Both the position numbers and the translations under genes were made by a program. DNA of 64,000 nucleotides from Rhodeus uyekii (lineage: Eukaryota; Chordata; Actinopteri; Cypriniformes; Acheilognathidae), in contig JAWRVZ010000042.1 in NCBI GenBank assembly GCA_037043235.1, forward strand, positions 542,501 through 606,500. The letters run 5' to 3'. The first letter of the stretch is position 1. The number at the start of each line of letters is the position of its first letter. Positions 1-12,059 of this stretch are shown here, piece by piece. The notes below the pieces were generated by a model. That model made no database searches, had not been told where the DNA came from, and worked only from the letters and a program-made list of their open reading frames with translations.

Positions 1-670
1 ACACACTGTCACCACATATCTATTTTCCAGTGAATTGAAGAGATTGTAAACACGTCTACTTCCTTTATGATGGCCATGGGACGCACTGATGCTCAACACA
101 CATAACTCAACTGTTGGGAGAGCAAGGCAACATTTATACTGATAATTACATTTATTGTAACCTTCCCTAAAACCTGCATTCCCATTCCAGCTGGTCATCT
201 TGATTAATGCAAGATTTTCACCAGTAAATGAGGATTGTGGGGTTTTGCAGCAGTGGTTTGGGACAAATGAACCCTAATCTGATTTACATTCATAATCAAT
301 GTCCAAGAGTCTTTTCACACGAGACACTGGGATATTCTTGCACCCAAAGAGCGTCAGGTTATTTGTCCATTATGACAACATTAACTTGACCGGCTGGTCT
401 TAAACAAAGCACATCCCCTCGTACGAGTCCAGCAAACCCTCTGTATTGACTCGGGTGGGATGAAGCGGGTCTAGAGGTTGTTTTAGGATTCAGATTCCAG
501 CTGACTACACCAGCTCTGGCTTCGTTTTTAACCTTTACACTTTCACAAGTGATGATACAGATGCTGCATTACAGGGAAAACCACAGGAAATCTTTCACAA
601 TCTGAAAAACATGCAACATTCCTTGTATTGACTGCTAATAAAACAATCATGCGTTTGTCTCCTCTGCCAG

Positions 671-3016
671 ACTATCCTAGTTCAGTCCTGGTATCCCATC
701 ACCGTCGCAACGAACTCGCGAGAACAGAAGAAGATTCTGGCCAAATATCTCATGGAAACGTCAGGAAGTCTGGTGGGACTGGAATATAAGCTGCATGACT
801 TCGGCTACAGAGGCGTTTCATCTCAAGAGGTGCTGCTGCCCTTCATTTCAAGACACTGTTTACTCTCATCCAAACCCCACAAATCTCATTTAACTTCCAC
901 TTTGGTCAAATAAAGCAGATTAACTGGTTTAGTACATGACATATTCTAAGAAGAGACTCTATCCACGTCAAAGTATCTCCTTTAACATTCATGCATTTAT
1001 CAGACGCTTATCAAGAAACACACTAATCAGTTCTTGCTTTCCCTGGGAATCGAACCCGTGACCTTGGTGTTGCAAGCGCCACTCTCTACTGTTTGAGCTA
1101 CAGGAAAGCTGTATGCACATATATCAAGCATCTCCACCCTGTTTTCTCTCAAAGGTTTCATTTCTTCAGCAGCTCTGCATTTATACTCTCGTCTCTTTTC
1201 AGACGGCTGGTATCGGCGCATCTGCACACTTGGTAAACTTCAAAGGAACCGACACAGTGGCCGGGATCGGCGTTATAAAGAAGTACTATGGCACCAAAGA
1301 CCCGGTTCCTGGTTACTCGGTACCAGCTGCAGAACACAGGTGGAACCGCTAAGAGCTTGATGATAGTAAATCACACGACTTAAAGCGATGACTCACTCAG
1401 AAACTCTTATAGCCTGTAGGTTTTCCTTTTAGTGTAGTAAGTGAAGTATATGTGTTAATGTAAGAGCGGATACAGGTCAAATTGTTCCGTTTTCACCCAA
1501 TTACAGTACAAAAAACAGCTTGATATTGAAACTGGGATTTCTTACCATTATCTTAATTTATTAAGGTCATCAATTTTCTAGCTATTTACCAAAGACGGCT
1601 AATGAATTGGAAGTATGGCACAATTTGTTGTATAAAAGACATTGAAACAGAGGAAGTTTGCGCTTTGTTTCAGTTGTGGTTTTGAAATGAGTCTTGCTTT
1701 GTGCTTTAATATATAATATTTGATTTGTGCTTGAATGCTGCCACCTAGTGGAAGTTATCAAACAGCTTGGAAACATTGCTATTTATTAATATTTCTGAAA
1801 GATGTATGTTTTGCTCATTATGCCTGCATTTATTTGATATAAAATACTGGAAAAACTGTAATATTTAGAAATATTATTGTCATTGACAATAATGGTTTAT
1901 AAATTAGATTAGATCATAAATACAGTAAAACAGTGTAATATTATATCAATGTAAAACAACTGTTTTCTATGTGAATATATATATATATAGTAAAGTGTCA
2001 TTTATTCCTGTGATTAAAGCTGAATTTATTAGATAATAAATACAGTAAAACAGTGTATTATTATATCAATGTAAAACAGCAGTTTTCTATGTGAATATAT
2101 AGTAAAGTGTCATTTATTCCTTTGATCAAAGCTGAATTTTCAGCATCATTACTCCAGTGTTCAGTGTCTCACGATCCTTCACAAATCATTCTAATATGAT
2201 TTATCATCAATATTGGAAACAGTTATTTCTTATCTGTGGTAATTTGTTCAGGATTTTTTGATGAATAAAGTTTAAAAATAAATAACAGTATTTATTTGTA
2301 ACAGTATGCACTACTGTTCAAATGTTTGTTTTTCTTAGTTTTCTAAAAAATAAATTTATAGTTTAATTCTGCAAGTATGTGAAAATTCAGCTATGCATCA
2401 CAGAAATAAATCAAATTAAGTATTTGTGTGAAAAAAAGAATGTATATACAGTTTAATTATAATATTAATAATTATTCATTTATTAATATATATTATAATT
2501 TTAAAGCATTATAGCATTGCTAAATGTTATACTAATAATAACAGTATAATATTTTCTTTTCTCCTAAACAATTTTTTTCTCTTTTGCTGTTCCCTGATCT
2601 CACTGGCTGTGTGTGTGTGTGTGTGTGTGTGTGTGTTGCAGCACAATCACTGCCTGGGGAAAGGACCATGAGAAGGATGCTTTTGAACACATTGTGAAGC
2701 AGTTCCCCTCTGTCCCCGTGTCTATCGTCAGCGACAGCTACGACATCTACAACGCCTGTGAGAAGATCTGGGGGGAAGATCTGAGGAGTCTGATCGAGAT
2801 GAGGAGCGCAGACGCCCCGCTGCTGGTCCGACCAGACTCAGGAAACCCTCTAGACACAGTGCTAAAGGTAGACATTAACCCACCTACGTGACGTACAACG
2901 ACAAAATCATGGGTTCGATGCCCAGGGAAAGCAAGAACTGATTAGAATGTCAATGTGTTTCTTGAATGCAATGCGAGTTGCTTTGTATAAAAGCGTCTGA
3001 TAAATTGAGATGTGTA

Positions 3017-3047
<31 letters not shown>

Positions 3048-5995
3048 TATACAGTAATACCTCGGTGTACGAGCAAGGAGGGTTGAATCGGTGTACGAGA
3101 AAAAATATTCCCTCACTCATGCGCAGTTCTGTGTGGAAAAAGTCCTAACGCTCAGCATCCTTGTGCGCATTTTTACATGAAATATCCTAATGACAGCCTC
3201 TCATAACACAGTCAGGAGGTTCCAACCCCTTTTATAACCCCTTAACTCATTAATTGGCTGCATCATTCACCACAGTGATACTTTTATACGTGATTTACAG
3301 AAGTTTTTACCTCATATTCTAAACATTAATTAATTGTGATAGCTATTGTTCACGTAGTGAAATATACACGTACAGTATCTCTAAGCAGTAACTGTCACAG
3401 TTCATGAATTCAGTGTCTCCTAGTTCTGCCTGAGTGTGTATGTGTGTGTGGTCACTGAACACCTGATTCTCATATCATCTGCCTATCTCCCCGCTTTCGT
3501 TCGCGTCTCCCGCAAATTCGTTCGTTCTCTCGCGGCTCCCATGTTCCACGACTTTAACTCTGGATTATCACTTCGTTTGTTTTCTGCACTATTACAATAA
3601 ATTCACTCATTTGCTTTCATCCTTGCTTTCCCGCTCCCCCCTCCTCTCTCTCCTCCAAGCAGGCTGCTCAAACCTGAAGTGCATTACAGAAAATTGTCAA
3701 GTATTTTTAGAGTTTAATTGTCAATTATTAATTAGTATTTATATGAGATCTTAATGGTTAAAATTTTAACTGCAATTAATAGGGTAAAACCAAAAACATA
3801 TTTAAAATGAGCATTTGTGGTCATGTGGAACGAATTAATTGATTTTTAATGCATTCTTATGGGGAAATTTGTTTTGGTGTACGAGCATTTTGGTTTACGA
3901 GCTCGCTCTTGGAACGAATTAAACTCGTAAACCGAGGTATTACTGTATATGTATATATTCCTTTCAAACTGTAGTTTTACAGCATTTTAGGAACTTAAGG
4001 TTTTCTCTATTGACCCAAAGTAGCCAATATGAAGTCGTGATCATTTTGTATCGCTTTCCAGGTCCTAGAGATTTTAGGGAAGAAATTTCACCCGGTTGAG
4101 AACTCTAAAGGCTATAAAGTGCTTCCGCCCTACATCAGAGTCATTCAGGGCGACGGCGTTGACATCAACACTTTACAGGAGGTGTGTATGTCCAGCTCAG
4201 GTCAGACTGTGTGTTATCTGTACGCAGATTTTAAACTCACTCTGTACCTGTTTGATTGTTTTACACAGATTGTAGAGGGCATGAAGAAGCACAGATGGAG
4301 CATCGAGAACATCGCGTTCGGCTCAGGAGGAGCTTTGCTGCAGAAACTGACCCGAGATCTGCTCAACTGCTCTTTTAAGTGCAGTTATGTGGTGACGAAT
4401 GGACTGGGCGTAAGTATCGACTAATGGCAGGTTTACCGATTGCATTAGTGTCTTAGTGGCTTTGTCTTAAATTTTATTGATTTAAATTGCAGTTATGATG
4501 ACTGAAGTGTGCGTGGTCTTTGAACATCAACATCCCTAGTCATTTTTTTACAGAAACAGAAAAATATCTGACCTATGCATTGTTCATAAAATGTCAAGTT
4601 TATTGTTAATAAGATGTTGTTGATTACAGGTCAACGTCTTCAAAGATCCTGTCGCAGACCCCAACAAAAGGTCAAAGAAGGGTCGTCTTTCTCTTCACAG
4701 GACGCCAAGTGGGGATTTTGTGACTCTGGAAGAGGGGAAGGGTGATCTGGAGGAGTATGGAGAGGTACGTTCCTGCAACGCAAGGAAAAAAATCAATCAT
4801 GCGTTTGGCTTGATAGTAGAGCTGCACGTTCTCCATACATTGAATATCACAATTATTCTGAATAGACAGCTAAAGAAAATAACATGTAGTTTACTAGAGG
4901 TTCTGTCAAGATGTTGCAAAGTGCTGCAGTCTAAAAATATTGAATCAGTTAGGATTTATTTAAACAAACTGTTTGAAATGAGTCAGTGACTCGGTCATTA
5001 AGACTTCACTTGTTTCGTTACTGGATGAATCAGTGTTTTGGACTGAATTTCTTGAGTGAATGATTCAATGACTCACTCAAGAGATTCACTCGTTTGATTA
5101 CTGGATGAATCAGTGTTTTTGACTGAATCTCTCGAGTGAATGATTCAATGACTCGCTCATAGAGATTAATTTGTTTCATTAGTGGATGAATCAGTGTTTT
5201 TGGCTGAATCGCTCGAGTGAATGATTCAATGACTCGCTCATAGAGATTCATTTCATTACTGGATGAATCAGTGTTTTTGGCTGAATCTCTCGAGTGAATG
5301 ATTCAATGACTCGCTCATAGAGATTAATTTGTTTCATTAGTGGATGAATCAGTGTTTTTGGCTGAATCGCTCGAGTGAATGATTCAATGACTCGCTCATA
5401 GAGATTAATTTGTTTCATTAGTGGATGAATCAGTGTTTTTGGCTGAATCGCTCGAGTGAATGATTCAATGACTCGCTCATAGAGATTCATTCGTTTCATT
5501 ACTGGATGAATCTGTGTTTTTGGCTGAATCTCTCGAGTGAATGATTCAATGACTCTCTCATAGAGATTCATTTGTTTGATTACTGGATGAATCTGTGTTT
5601 TTGACTGAATCTCTTGAGTGAGTGATTCAATGACTCACTCATAGAGATTCACTCGTTTCATTACTGGATGAATCTGTGTTTTTGACTGAATCTCTTGAGT
5701 GAATGATTCAATGATATTCATTTTGCGAGTAACTTTGGTTTAACTGTTAACAATCCGAGAAAGGCTTGTGAAGCGTTTTCAAAAACGGAATTCTCGATGC
5801 TAAAGGCAAGGAAAAATATAAATCGCATAATTTCATTCTGTCAAGTGGCGACCGGTTGACTTTTCTTTGGTCTCCTCGCAGGACTTGCTGCACACCGTGT
5901 TCAGGAACGGGAAGATTGTAAAGACGTACACCTTCGATGAGGTCAGAGACAATGCCAAGCTGAAGGAGAGCGAAGTGAAGGATCTGCTGCTCTGA
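671..5995 (+). CDS. nampt: nicotinamide phosphoribosyltransferase, C-terminal 343 residues (7 exons, 5' end off-window)
   Basis: This cytosolic enzyme joins nicotinamide and PRPP to make NMN, the rate-limiting step of NAD salvage. Coding exons read from splice sites: 671-829, 1203-1339, 2642-2867, 4062-4181, 4269-4409, 4630-4764, 5882-5995 (stop TGA 5993-5995). They total 1032 nt, in phase throughout. The product aligns with human NAMPT from about residue 150 to the end. Active-site signatures are visible: HDFGYRG (F193 and R196 in human numbering), GTDTVAG (D219), AAEHS (H247), RPDSGNP (R311, D313), GDGVDIN and GSGGALLQK. The C-terminus (KESEVKDLLL) differs from the human tail. Earlier exons were searched for in 1-670 and not found, so they lie upstream of the window. 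Fish have nampt duplicates, and I cannot tell a from b. One acceptor sits on a (TG)14 repeat (see findings). Confidence 0.96.
991..1110 (-). mobile_element. tRNA-derived SINE, copy 1
   Basis: In nampt intronic DNA. On the - strand it reads a Pol III-like head, a B-box (GGTTCGATTCCC type) and a tail ending in a variant of GATAAGCGTCTGATAAATG. This resembles cyprinid HAmo-type SINEs; the name is from memory. Confidence 0.75.
1737..1751 (-). promoter_or_regulatory. CTCF-like motif
   Basis: The - strand reads CCACTAGGTGGCAGC, matching the vertebrate CTCF core CCASYAGRKGGCRS. In a nampt intron. Motif evidence only. Confidence 0.5.
1905..2240 (+). repeat. 110-bp-unit dispersed tandem repeat, locus 1
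   Basis: Two units containing TAAAACAGTGTAATATTATA and AAAGTGTCATTTATTCCTGT, followed by the flank TTCAGCATCATTACTCCAGT. The same units recur near 19320, 25020 and 33985. Confidence 0.8.
2608..2635 (+). repeat. (TG)14 at a nampt 3' splice site
   Basis: Fourteen TG dinucleotides, then TTGCAG and the exon starting at 2642. The repeat replaces the usual polypyrimidine tract. Confidence 0.92.
2904..3006 (+). mobile_element. tRNA-derived SINE, copy 2 (5'-truncated)
   Basis: Begins at the B-box region (GGGTTCGATGCCCAGGGAAA) and continues to the TAAAAGCGTCTGATAAATT tail. It lies 37 bp after a nampt exon donor. The A-box half is missing. Confidence 0.75.
3052..3945. mobile_element. non-autonomous Tigger/pogo-like element, 894 bp, TA target duplication
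   Basis: The left end reads CAGTAATACCTCGGTGTACG and the right end is the inverted CGTAAACCGAGGTATTACTG. Each end is flanked by TA (3050-3051 and 3946-3947). Inner GTGTACGAGC/GCTCGTA-type motifs are also inverted. There is no transposase ORF. It lies in a nampt intron inside a TA microsatellite. Confidence 0.85.
5018..5715 (+). repeat. 81-bp minisatellite, about 9 copies
   Basis: Unit contains TGGATGAATCAGTGTTTTTG and GAGTGAATGATTCAATGACT. It lies in the last nampt intron. Because 81 is divisible by 3, the - strand stays open as a 27-residue repeat, but this is a by-product. Confidence 0.92.
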
Positions 5996-7730
5996 GTGTC
6001 CGTCCTCTCTCTCTCTCTCTCTCTCTCTTCACCCGACAGACGTGAGGACGTGTCCCCACACAGTTACCCACCTTCAGTTCAGTGTACAGAGCTGATCTAT
6101 GTTTCTGTCTACTGACTCCACTATGCTTCAGTGTCTTTCTAATGGCGGATTCTCATGCTATTTAAATCATGTAACTGTGTATTTGACCAAGCGTGCTATT
6201 GATCACACGTCTTTGCAGGAATGGAGACGTCTATATGTGTGACGATTTCGCTTTGCTTGACTGTAGGACTGAAAGGTAATCGTTCAGTGTTTGTTGAATG
6301 TGAATGTTGTGTGTAGGGTTTTCACTTTATCAAAGGATTAATCTATTCCTTTATGCAAAGCAAACGGCTGAACCAGGAGGATACGTTCATTCTCTTTTGT
6401 TGGCTTTGTGTTTGTCATTTCATTTACTCGCATGTTCAGGTTCGCCCTAAAATCTAAAGAACTAAATGAAAAACTTAATTTTGCAAGAAAATGTATTCTT
6501 TCTTTTACATGGTGTTTCAATTACATTTTACCACAAATTTTCTTTATTTTTACTGTCATTCTCATTCTGAAAATGTTAAAAAAAATTTACTTTAATGCAG
6601 TATTTTTTATGATTTTTTATTTAAATTAGCATAAATTGCCACAAATTCTCATTATTCACACTCTTTTTAAAAAAAGTTGAATTCTCATTAGTAACACTAT
6701 AAAATGTTTTTACTGTAATGCAGTATTTTAATATTGCAATAAAAGGATTTTTTTTTTAAATCAGCATCAATTAAAGGCAACCATGATGTATAAACATTTT
6801 TAAATATACTTTCCCCCCCTTCCAATCTTTACAAGAAATAAATTTTCTTTATGCAAAATATAATTTCTTATTTCTTTCTTGATTTGTTTTGGAGAAGAAA
6901 TATAATCTGATTGTGATTTTTGACAGAACCTACATTGCCAACATATTAATGCTCTATTATGACATGCAATGTAAACCTGATATATTTAAGCCGACAAAAA
7001 AAAAAACGCATCTTTTTTTAAATATTCTCAACAGCTTTATTTGAAAACACAAGTTTTATTATATAGCAGGAATCATTTCAGAAGAGCTTGGTTTTACTAT
7101 TTTGTATACTTAATGTTTCAATCTCTCCAGAATCATTATTTTTTATGACGGAGGAAATACCGGCTGAGTTACCATAGTAAATATCCATAGTCTGAACAAT
7201 GTGGCCAAACTGCCTCCTCTCTTGTATATATTGGCGTGTGTTTTTATTTTAAGAGAGCTGGCATCTTATCAGTGCAAATAGAGATTTGTTCTTATTTTTG
7301 TCTAATGCAAATTTTGTAACAACAGAAAATTCACTGATCTGTTGTGTTGTGTGTGTGTGTGCGCGCGTGCGACTGTACTTGGTAATTATAATTTCATTGT
7401 TTTTTATTTATATGTTGGGTCTCCCTTTTTATTTCAACCTCTTCAGATTAAACTAACATGAGCGATGCCGTTTTAACAGCATATTTAAAAAAGTCAACAA
7501 CAGTCTATCCTTTTTGCTGAAATGTTATTGTTTCTTTTCCTTTTTTTTAATGGGATCGTGAACGAGATGAAACCATTCCCTTTTATAGCTGCTGTACCGA
7601 CAGTAAACTGTTTCTCGATGCACTAGCCTTCAACCTAGTAATTAAATCACTTCATTTTGATGACGAGTTTGAAACTGTGTTAAGGAACATTAGTGTGAAA
7701 GTTTCAATAAAAAGCAATATCATACCAATT
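5996..7730 (+). other. nampt: nampt 3' UTR (approximate)
   Basis: Sequence after the nampt stop contains a (CT)n tract at about 6005-6030, then AT-rich non-coding DNA. A canonical AATAAA lies at 7706-7711, followed by ordinary AT-rich sequence. The length (about 1.7 kb) is plausible for a vertebrate nampt 3' UTR, but the end is inferred from the signal alone. Another AATAAA-like signal near 7884 is possible. Confidence 0.55.
7706..7711 (+). terminator. candidate poly(A) signal of nampt
   Basis: AATAAA hexamer about 1.7 kb after the nampt stop, in the sense direction. Inferred from motif and position only. Confidence 0.45.
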
Positions 7731-8467
7731 CAGCTTTGATTTTTCTTGATGCATTGATCATTTGACTTCAAAAAATGGATTTACTAGTCATATTTGATAG
7801 CAACCATTCACTGCAAAATACACACAATGCTATTTTTTTTATTACATCCTTTTGTTTGTTTTATTACTTGAATTTTGTTATTTGAATAAAGGATCTTTTT
7901 AATGTGTTAGGTATGTTTTGTCACAGCTCGTCCTGAAATCATTGGTAATCATTAATAAGTAAAATTATTCTTATTTTTAGAAAACAGTGTTTGCACATTG
8001 TCACAAAGATTTGTTTAATATTCGGATTTAAAATCAACCAAAAAAATGTAATAAACAAAAACAGAAAAGAAAAATAGCTTGATTTTACTATTTTCGCATC
8101 TTGATTTTACATTTTGTCCTGGTTAAATATAGTTATAATAAATAGATTTTCAATATAGAACAAGCTTTTTCTTGTTTTAAGAAGTTTTTAAAGACTTTTT
8201 TTTCCTTCTCAAGTAGAATTTTTTCACCATTGGCAGATAATTTGCTTAATTTTAGTTTTATTTTTATGTGTTTTTTATTTGTATTTTTGCATGTACGTTT
8301 TTTTTGCAGTGCATGTAAATAATCTATAATACAATTATTTTAAAATAAATATTACATGCATACGTAATTATTTACCAATGTTTATACAGTACTTTTGTTA
8401 TGATCCCCTTGTTTTGTTTTTTTTAGAGCTCCAGCCACATACATATACATATATACATGTATACATA

Positions 8468-8522
<55 letters not shown>

Positions 8523-9595
8523 CTATCTTTATTTTATGTAAAACAGTCACTATTTCAAATGCTGTCATCACTCACAGTTTAGAATAACTTTTCTCCGGTG
8601 AGAATGTGTTGGTTTGTGTTTTTTTTATATTATATCACGTATTGTACGCGTGTGAATTTGCATTTCCTTCAGCCTGAAGATTATTATTATTATGACATCA
8701 TCAGCGGCTTGTCGATCGAGACTCGGCTTTAATCACATAAATGTTGTCTTTAAAAAATCTTTAAAAGTCCTTCGACCCCCAAACACAATATACAGGCAGG
8801 GAAACGCATTACAAGCAACTTCAGTTACGTAATCTGATTAATTTCCCCATGTTACTAGTAAAGTAATGCATTACTTTTACATTTACATCACTATATTTTT
8901 CAAAATGAGTTATACTTTGTTTTCCCATGCATTGGGAACATGAGGATTATTGTAATTCTAAACTAAATGTGAGCATTAATTCATCTCTCTTGTACAGAAG
9001 CAGATTCAGTTTTCCTTAAAATGAATAAAATAAGTATTTTGTAAAACCTCCAACAATTAAATATGTTAAATAAAACAGTATTTGTATGCATTTAATCTCA
9101 GTTTATTGAGCAATGCACTTAGTGATTCAGTTCCAGCATTGGCAGAAGTGACGTTAGATGTTTAGTTTTTATGAAGGAAGAGAGTGTTAAACTTTATTAT
9201 TTCAGTTTTGTTGTGAAAGTCTCCAAAACAGAACTTTCTTTGTTATTAAAAAATAATTAAACAAACGAGCCTATCCGAGATAAGAGGAAAAAGAAACGTT
9301 TCGTATTACATTTCTTAAAAAGTAACACAACTAGCTCATTTTAAGGGAGTAACGCGTTATTGCAATGCATCACTTTTCAAAGTAACTTTCCCAGCATGAT
9401 ACAGACCACAATACTGTAATTCCACCCTGAAGAAAGAAAGAAGTTATTTTTGGGGTGGACTGTTCCTTTAAGAGGCTTGAGAGTTTATAACGGAGCTCAA
9501 GGAATGTCCAGAATCCATTTCGAGCGTCGCAGAATCATATGACTGAAACATATTCACACGCGCCTCAGACGCACACTGATCACATCTATTGATCA
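7731..9595. other. intergenic stretch between nampt and sypl1
   Basis: No coding signal was seen. The stretch is AT-rich with a (TA)n run at about 8478-8519. It also holds one copy of a dispersed element at about 8800-9400, whose ends carry TTACTTT/AAAGTAA repeats (listed separately). Confidence 0.6.
8800..9400 (-). mobile_element. dispersed GTAACGCGTTAC-type element, copy 1
   Basis: The right end reads, on the - strand, GCTGGGAAAGTTACTTTGAA and then GCATTGCAATAACGCGTTAC. The left end carries the matching AGTAATGCATTAC block. The same head and tail sequences occur at about 39385-40645 on the + strand, so this is a dispersed family. There is no transposase ORF. Boundaries are approximate and the family name was not recognised. 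Confidence 0.55.
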
Positions 9596-9596
9596 A

Positions 9597-9653
9597 ACAC
9601 ACACACACACACACACACACACTCTTTCTCGCTCTCTCTCTCTCTCTCTCTCA

Positions 9654-9712
<59 letters not shown>

Positions 9713-9732
9713 TCTTTCTCTCCCCCCTTCCC

Positions 9733-9778
<46 letters not shown>
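9597..9778 (+). repeat. compound (CA)n/(CT)n microsatellite just upstream of the sypl1 start
   Basis: Alternating CA and CT blocks of about 180 bp end 117 bp before the sypl1 ATG. The tract lies in the promoter or 5' UTR. On the sense strand it is almost free of G. Confidence 0.9.
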
Positions 9779-9781
<3 letters not shown>

Positions 9782-9895
9782 GAGGAGGAGCAGGAGCAGC
9801 ATCATTTACCACGTCACTCTGTCAAACTTACTTTTTATTACATGAAAACTTGAGGCAGGAAGATTCAAGCTCCTTCTTTTCTTCCTGGAAAAAAG

Positions 9896-12017
9896 ATGCA
9901 GACGGGATTCCGGCTAAACTTGAGCCCTGTTAAAGAGCCTCTGGGTTTTGTTAAAGTCGTGGAGTGGGTGAGTAAAGAAAAGGCCTGGACGAAATGCATA
10001 CAGCTTTCATTTTAACCACCTTAATAAGACCTGTAGGTTCAGCAACATGTTATGCATAACGTTTTCACATGAATTAATGAATGAGTAATATTAATGTGCG
10101 ATGCATTGCATTTATAAAATCTAAAATCTGGGATTTTTTCCCCCCTTTAACCCTGTAAAGAAAGTGGGATAGCATGCATCCCCAGGTTTTGTCTATCCAT
10201 GTTAAGAAATAATAAAACGTACATTTTTCAAATGCAGTTATTATGCTTCTAACATGTTGGGTTTAGTTAAAGGCGATGAACATTGAAGCATGTTCACTTG
10301 TGGTCTCTCGGGACGCCACATGTTTTTCCCCCATAAAATGCACATTCCCAACACCAGCAACTCAGCATGTCTTGAGTTTTCTTTAGCCACCTACTCACAT
10401 GCAGTTCCTCCCTTTATTTCCTCAAAGGAATTTGATATTGGCAGGGAAAACTGAGTTACTGACTCAGCTGTTGCCGTGTATAATGAAGCATAAACCTGAT
10501 GAGAAGTTTCTCCGTTTTGTTTAAATTGCTTCTTAAGAACGAGCTGGCAAACAGGATGTGTCACGCAGCGGAAAGAAACATCTGGTGTTGGGAAATGAGC
10601 CTGGTCTTCAGGGTTAAACACAATCCGGGAGGGAATCAAAGGCTAAAACTGAGCACAAGATCAGATTAGGAGGTCAGATGATTCATGCACATGGGCGGAG
10701 AAGAGAGTTTGTTTCATGGCAAGCTTTGCAGGGCATCTTTGGGTTTGTGGGAGCTGAAGATGGAGGCATTTGGTTTGGTAACGCTCTCTTTCTCCAGCTC
10801 ACTGCTGTGCTTGCGTTCGGGACCTGTGGAGGATACTCTGGCAGGAATGTGCTTTCCATCTTCTGTGGCGGAAGCGGCAATGAAACGCTCAGTGCCACTT
10901 TCACCTACCCCTTCAGGTTTGGCCCGAGACACTCTTTTCACGGTTGAACATTAGTAGAACATTTTTGTTCATTGAAAGAGCGCTGAAAGGACAATAAATC
11001 TCTTTATACTGTATATATTTCGTTCTGTGAAATCCATTGACCAATAACAATACAAGTTTGTGTGTGTTTGTATATATATATTTATATATATAAACTATAA
11101 ACCAAATTTTGAATGATAGAAATGTATATATACTATGTGTGTGTGTATATATGTGAAGGTTGAACCAAGAGCGGCTGGTGGAGAACAACACCACTCTTTG
11201 CAACCGCTCAGTTTCTGAAACGCATCTGGTCGGAGACTCCTCGTCCTCGGTGGAGTTTTTCGTGGCCGTGGCCGTCTTGGCTTTCCTCTATTCCATGGCG
11301 GCTCTGCTGGTGTATCTGGGATACATGCATGTGTACCGGGACTCGGACTTCGGCCCCATGTTTGTGAGTATGTGCATTGAAGTTTACATGCAAAATGCAT
11401 TTCTGTAAAAGGGATACTTCCCGTCCTTGATTCTGATTGGTTAATAGGATGCATTACCATTTTTTTAAACATTCATTTCTCCCATGATCCAAAGCAGTCA
11501 GCTACTAGATAAATCACAAAATAACAAACTTTGAAGTTAAAAAAAGTTGAAAAACAGTCAAAAAAACTAATGTATAAGGCTGTACTTAATGGTTTTAGTG
11601 AGGGAAAGAACTACAATCCCATGATGCATTGCCAAGACCATAATCAAGTTAGAAACTATGGAGAAACATAAAACTAATAAATCAAAAATGTTTATTATGT
11701 ACATAAAACTATATATTTGAAGTTTCTTGCAAAATATGCATATATACATGTTTAAATATTTTGTATTCGTTCTCAGTGCTTCTTGGGAAAAAAAATTCTG
11801 ACTCTGGTTGTAATTTTCTGCACAGCATCATGGGTAATGTAGTCTTTCGGCTGGAATTCTGCTGTTAAACACGATTCTTTAAAGAATACGCTGAAATAAT
11901 GCGACAGAATTGAACAGAAACAACAGAAGCAATACTATCAATTAACAATACGGTAGTTCTGTCTTTAAAGGTTTAAAAGATCAAATAATTTTTCAAAATC
12001 AATTTACCACACTCTCA

Positions 12018-12059
<42 letters not shown>

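Noticed and set aside
5030..5571. Antisense open frames with 27-residue repeats
   Set aside because: They are the 81-bp minisatellite in a nampt intron read backwards; the unit length divides by 3.
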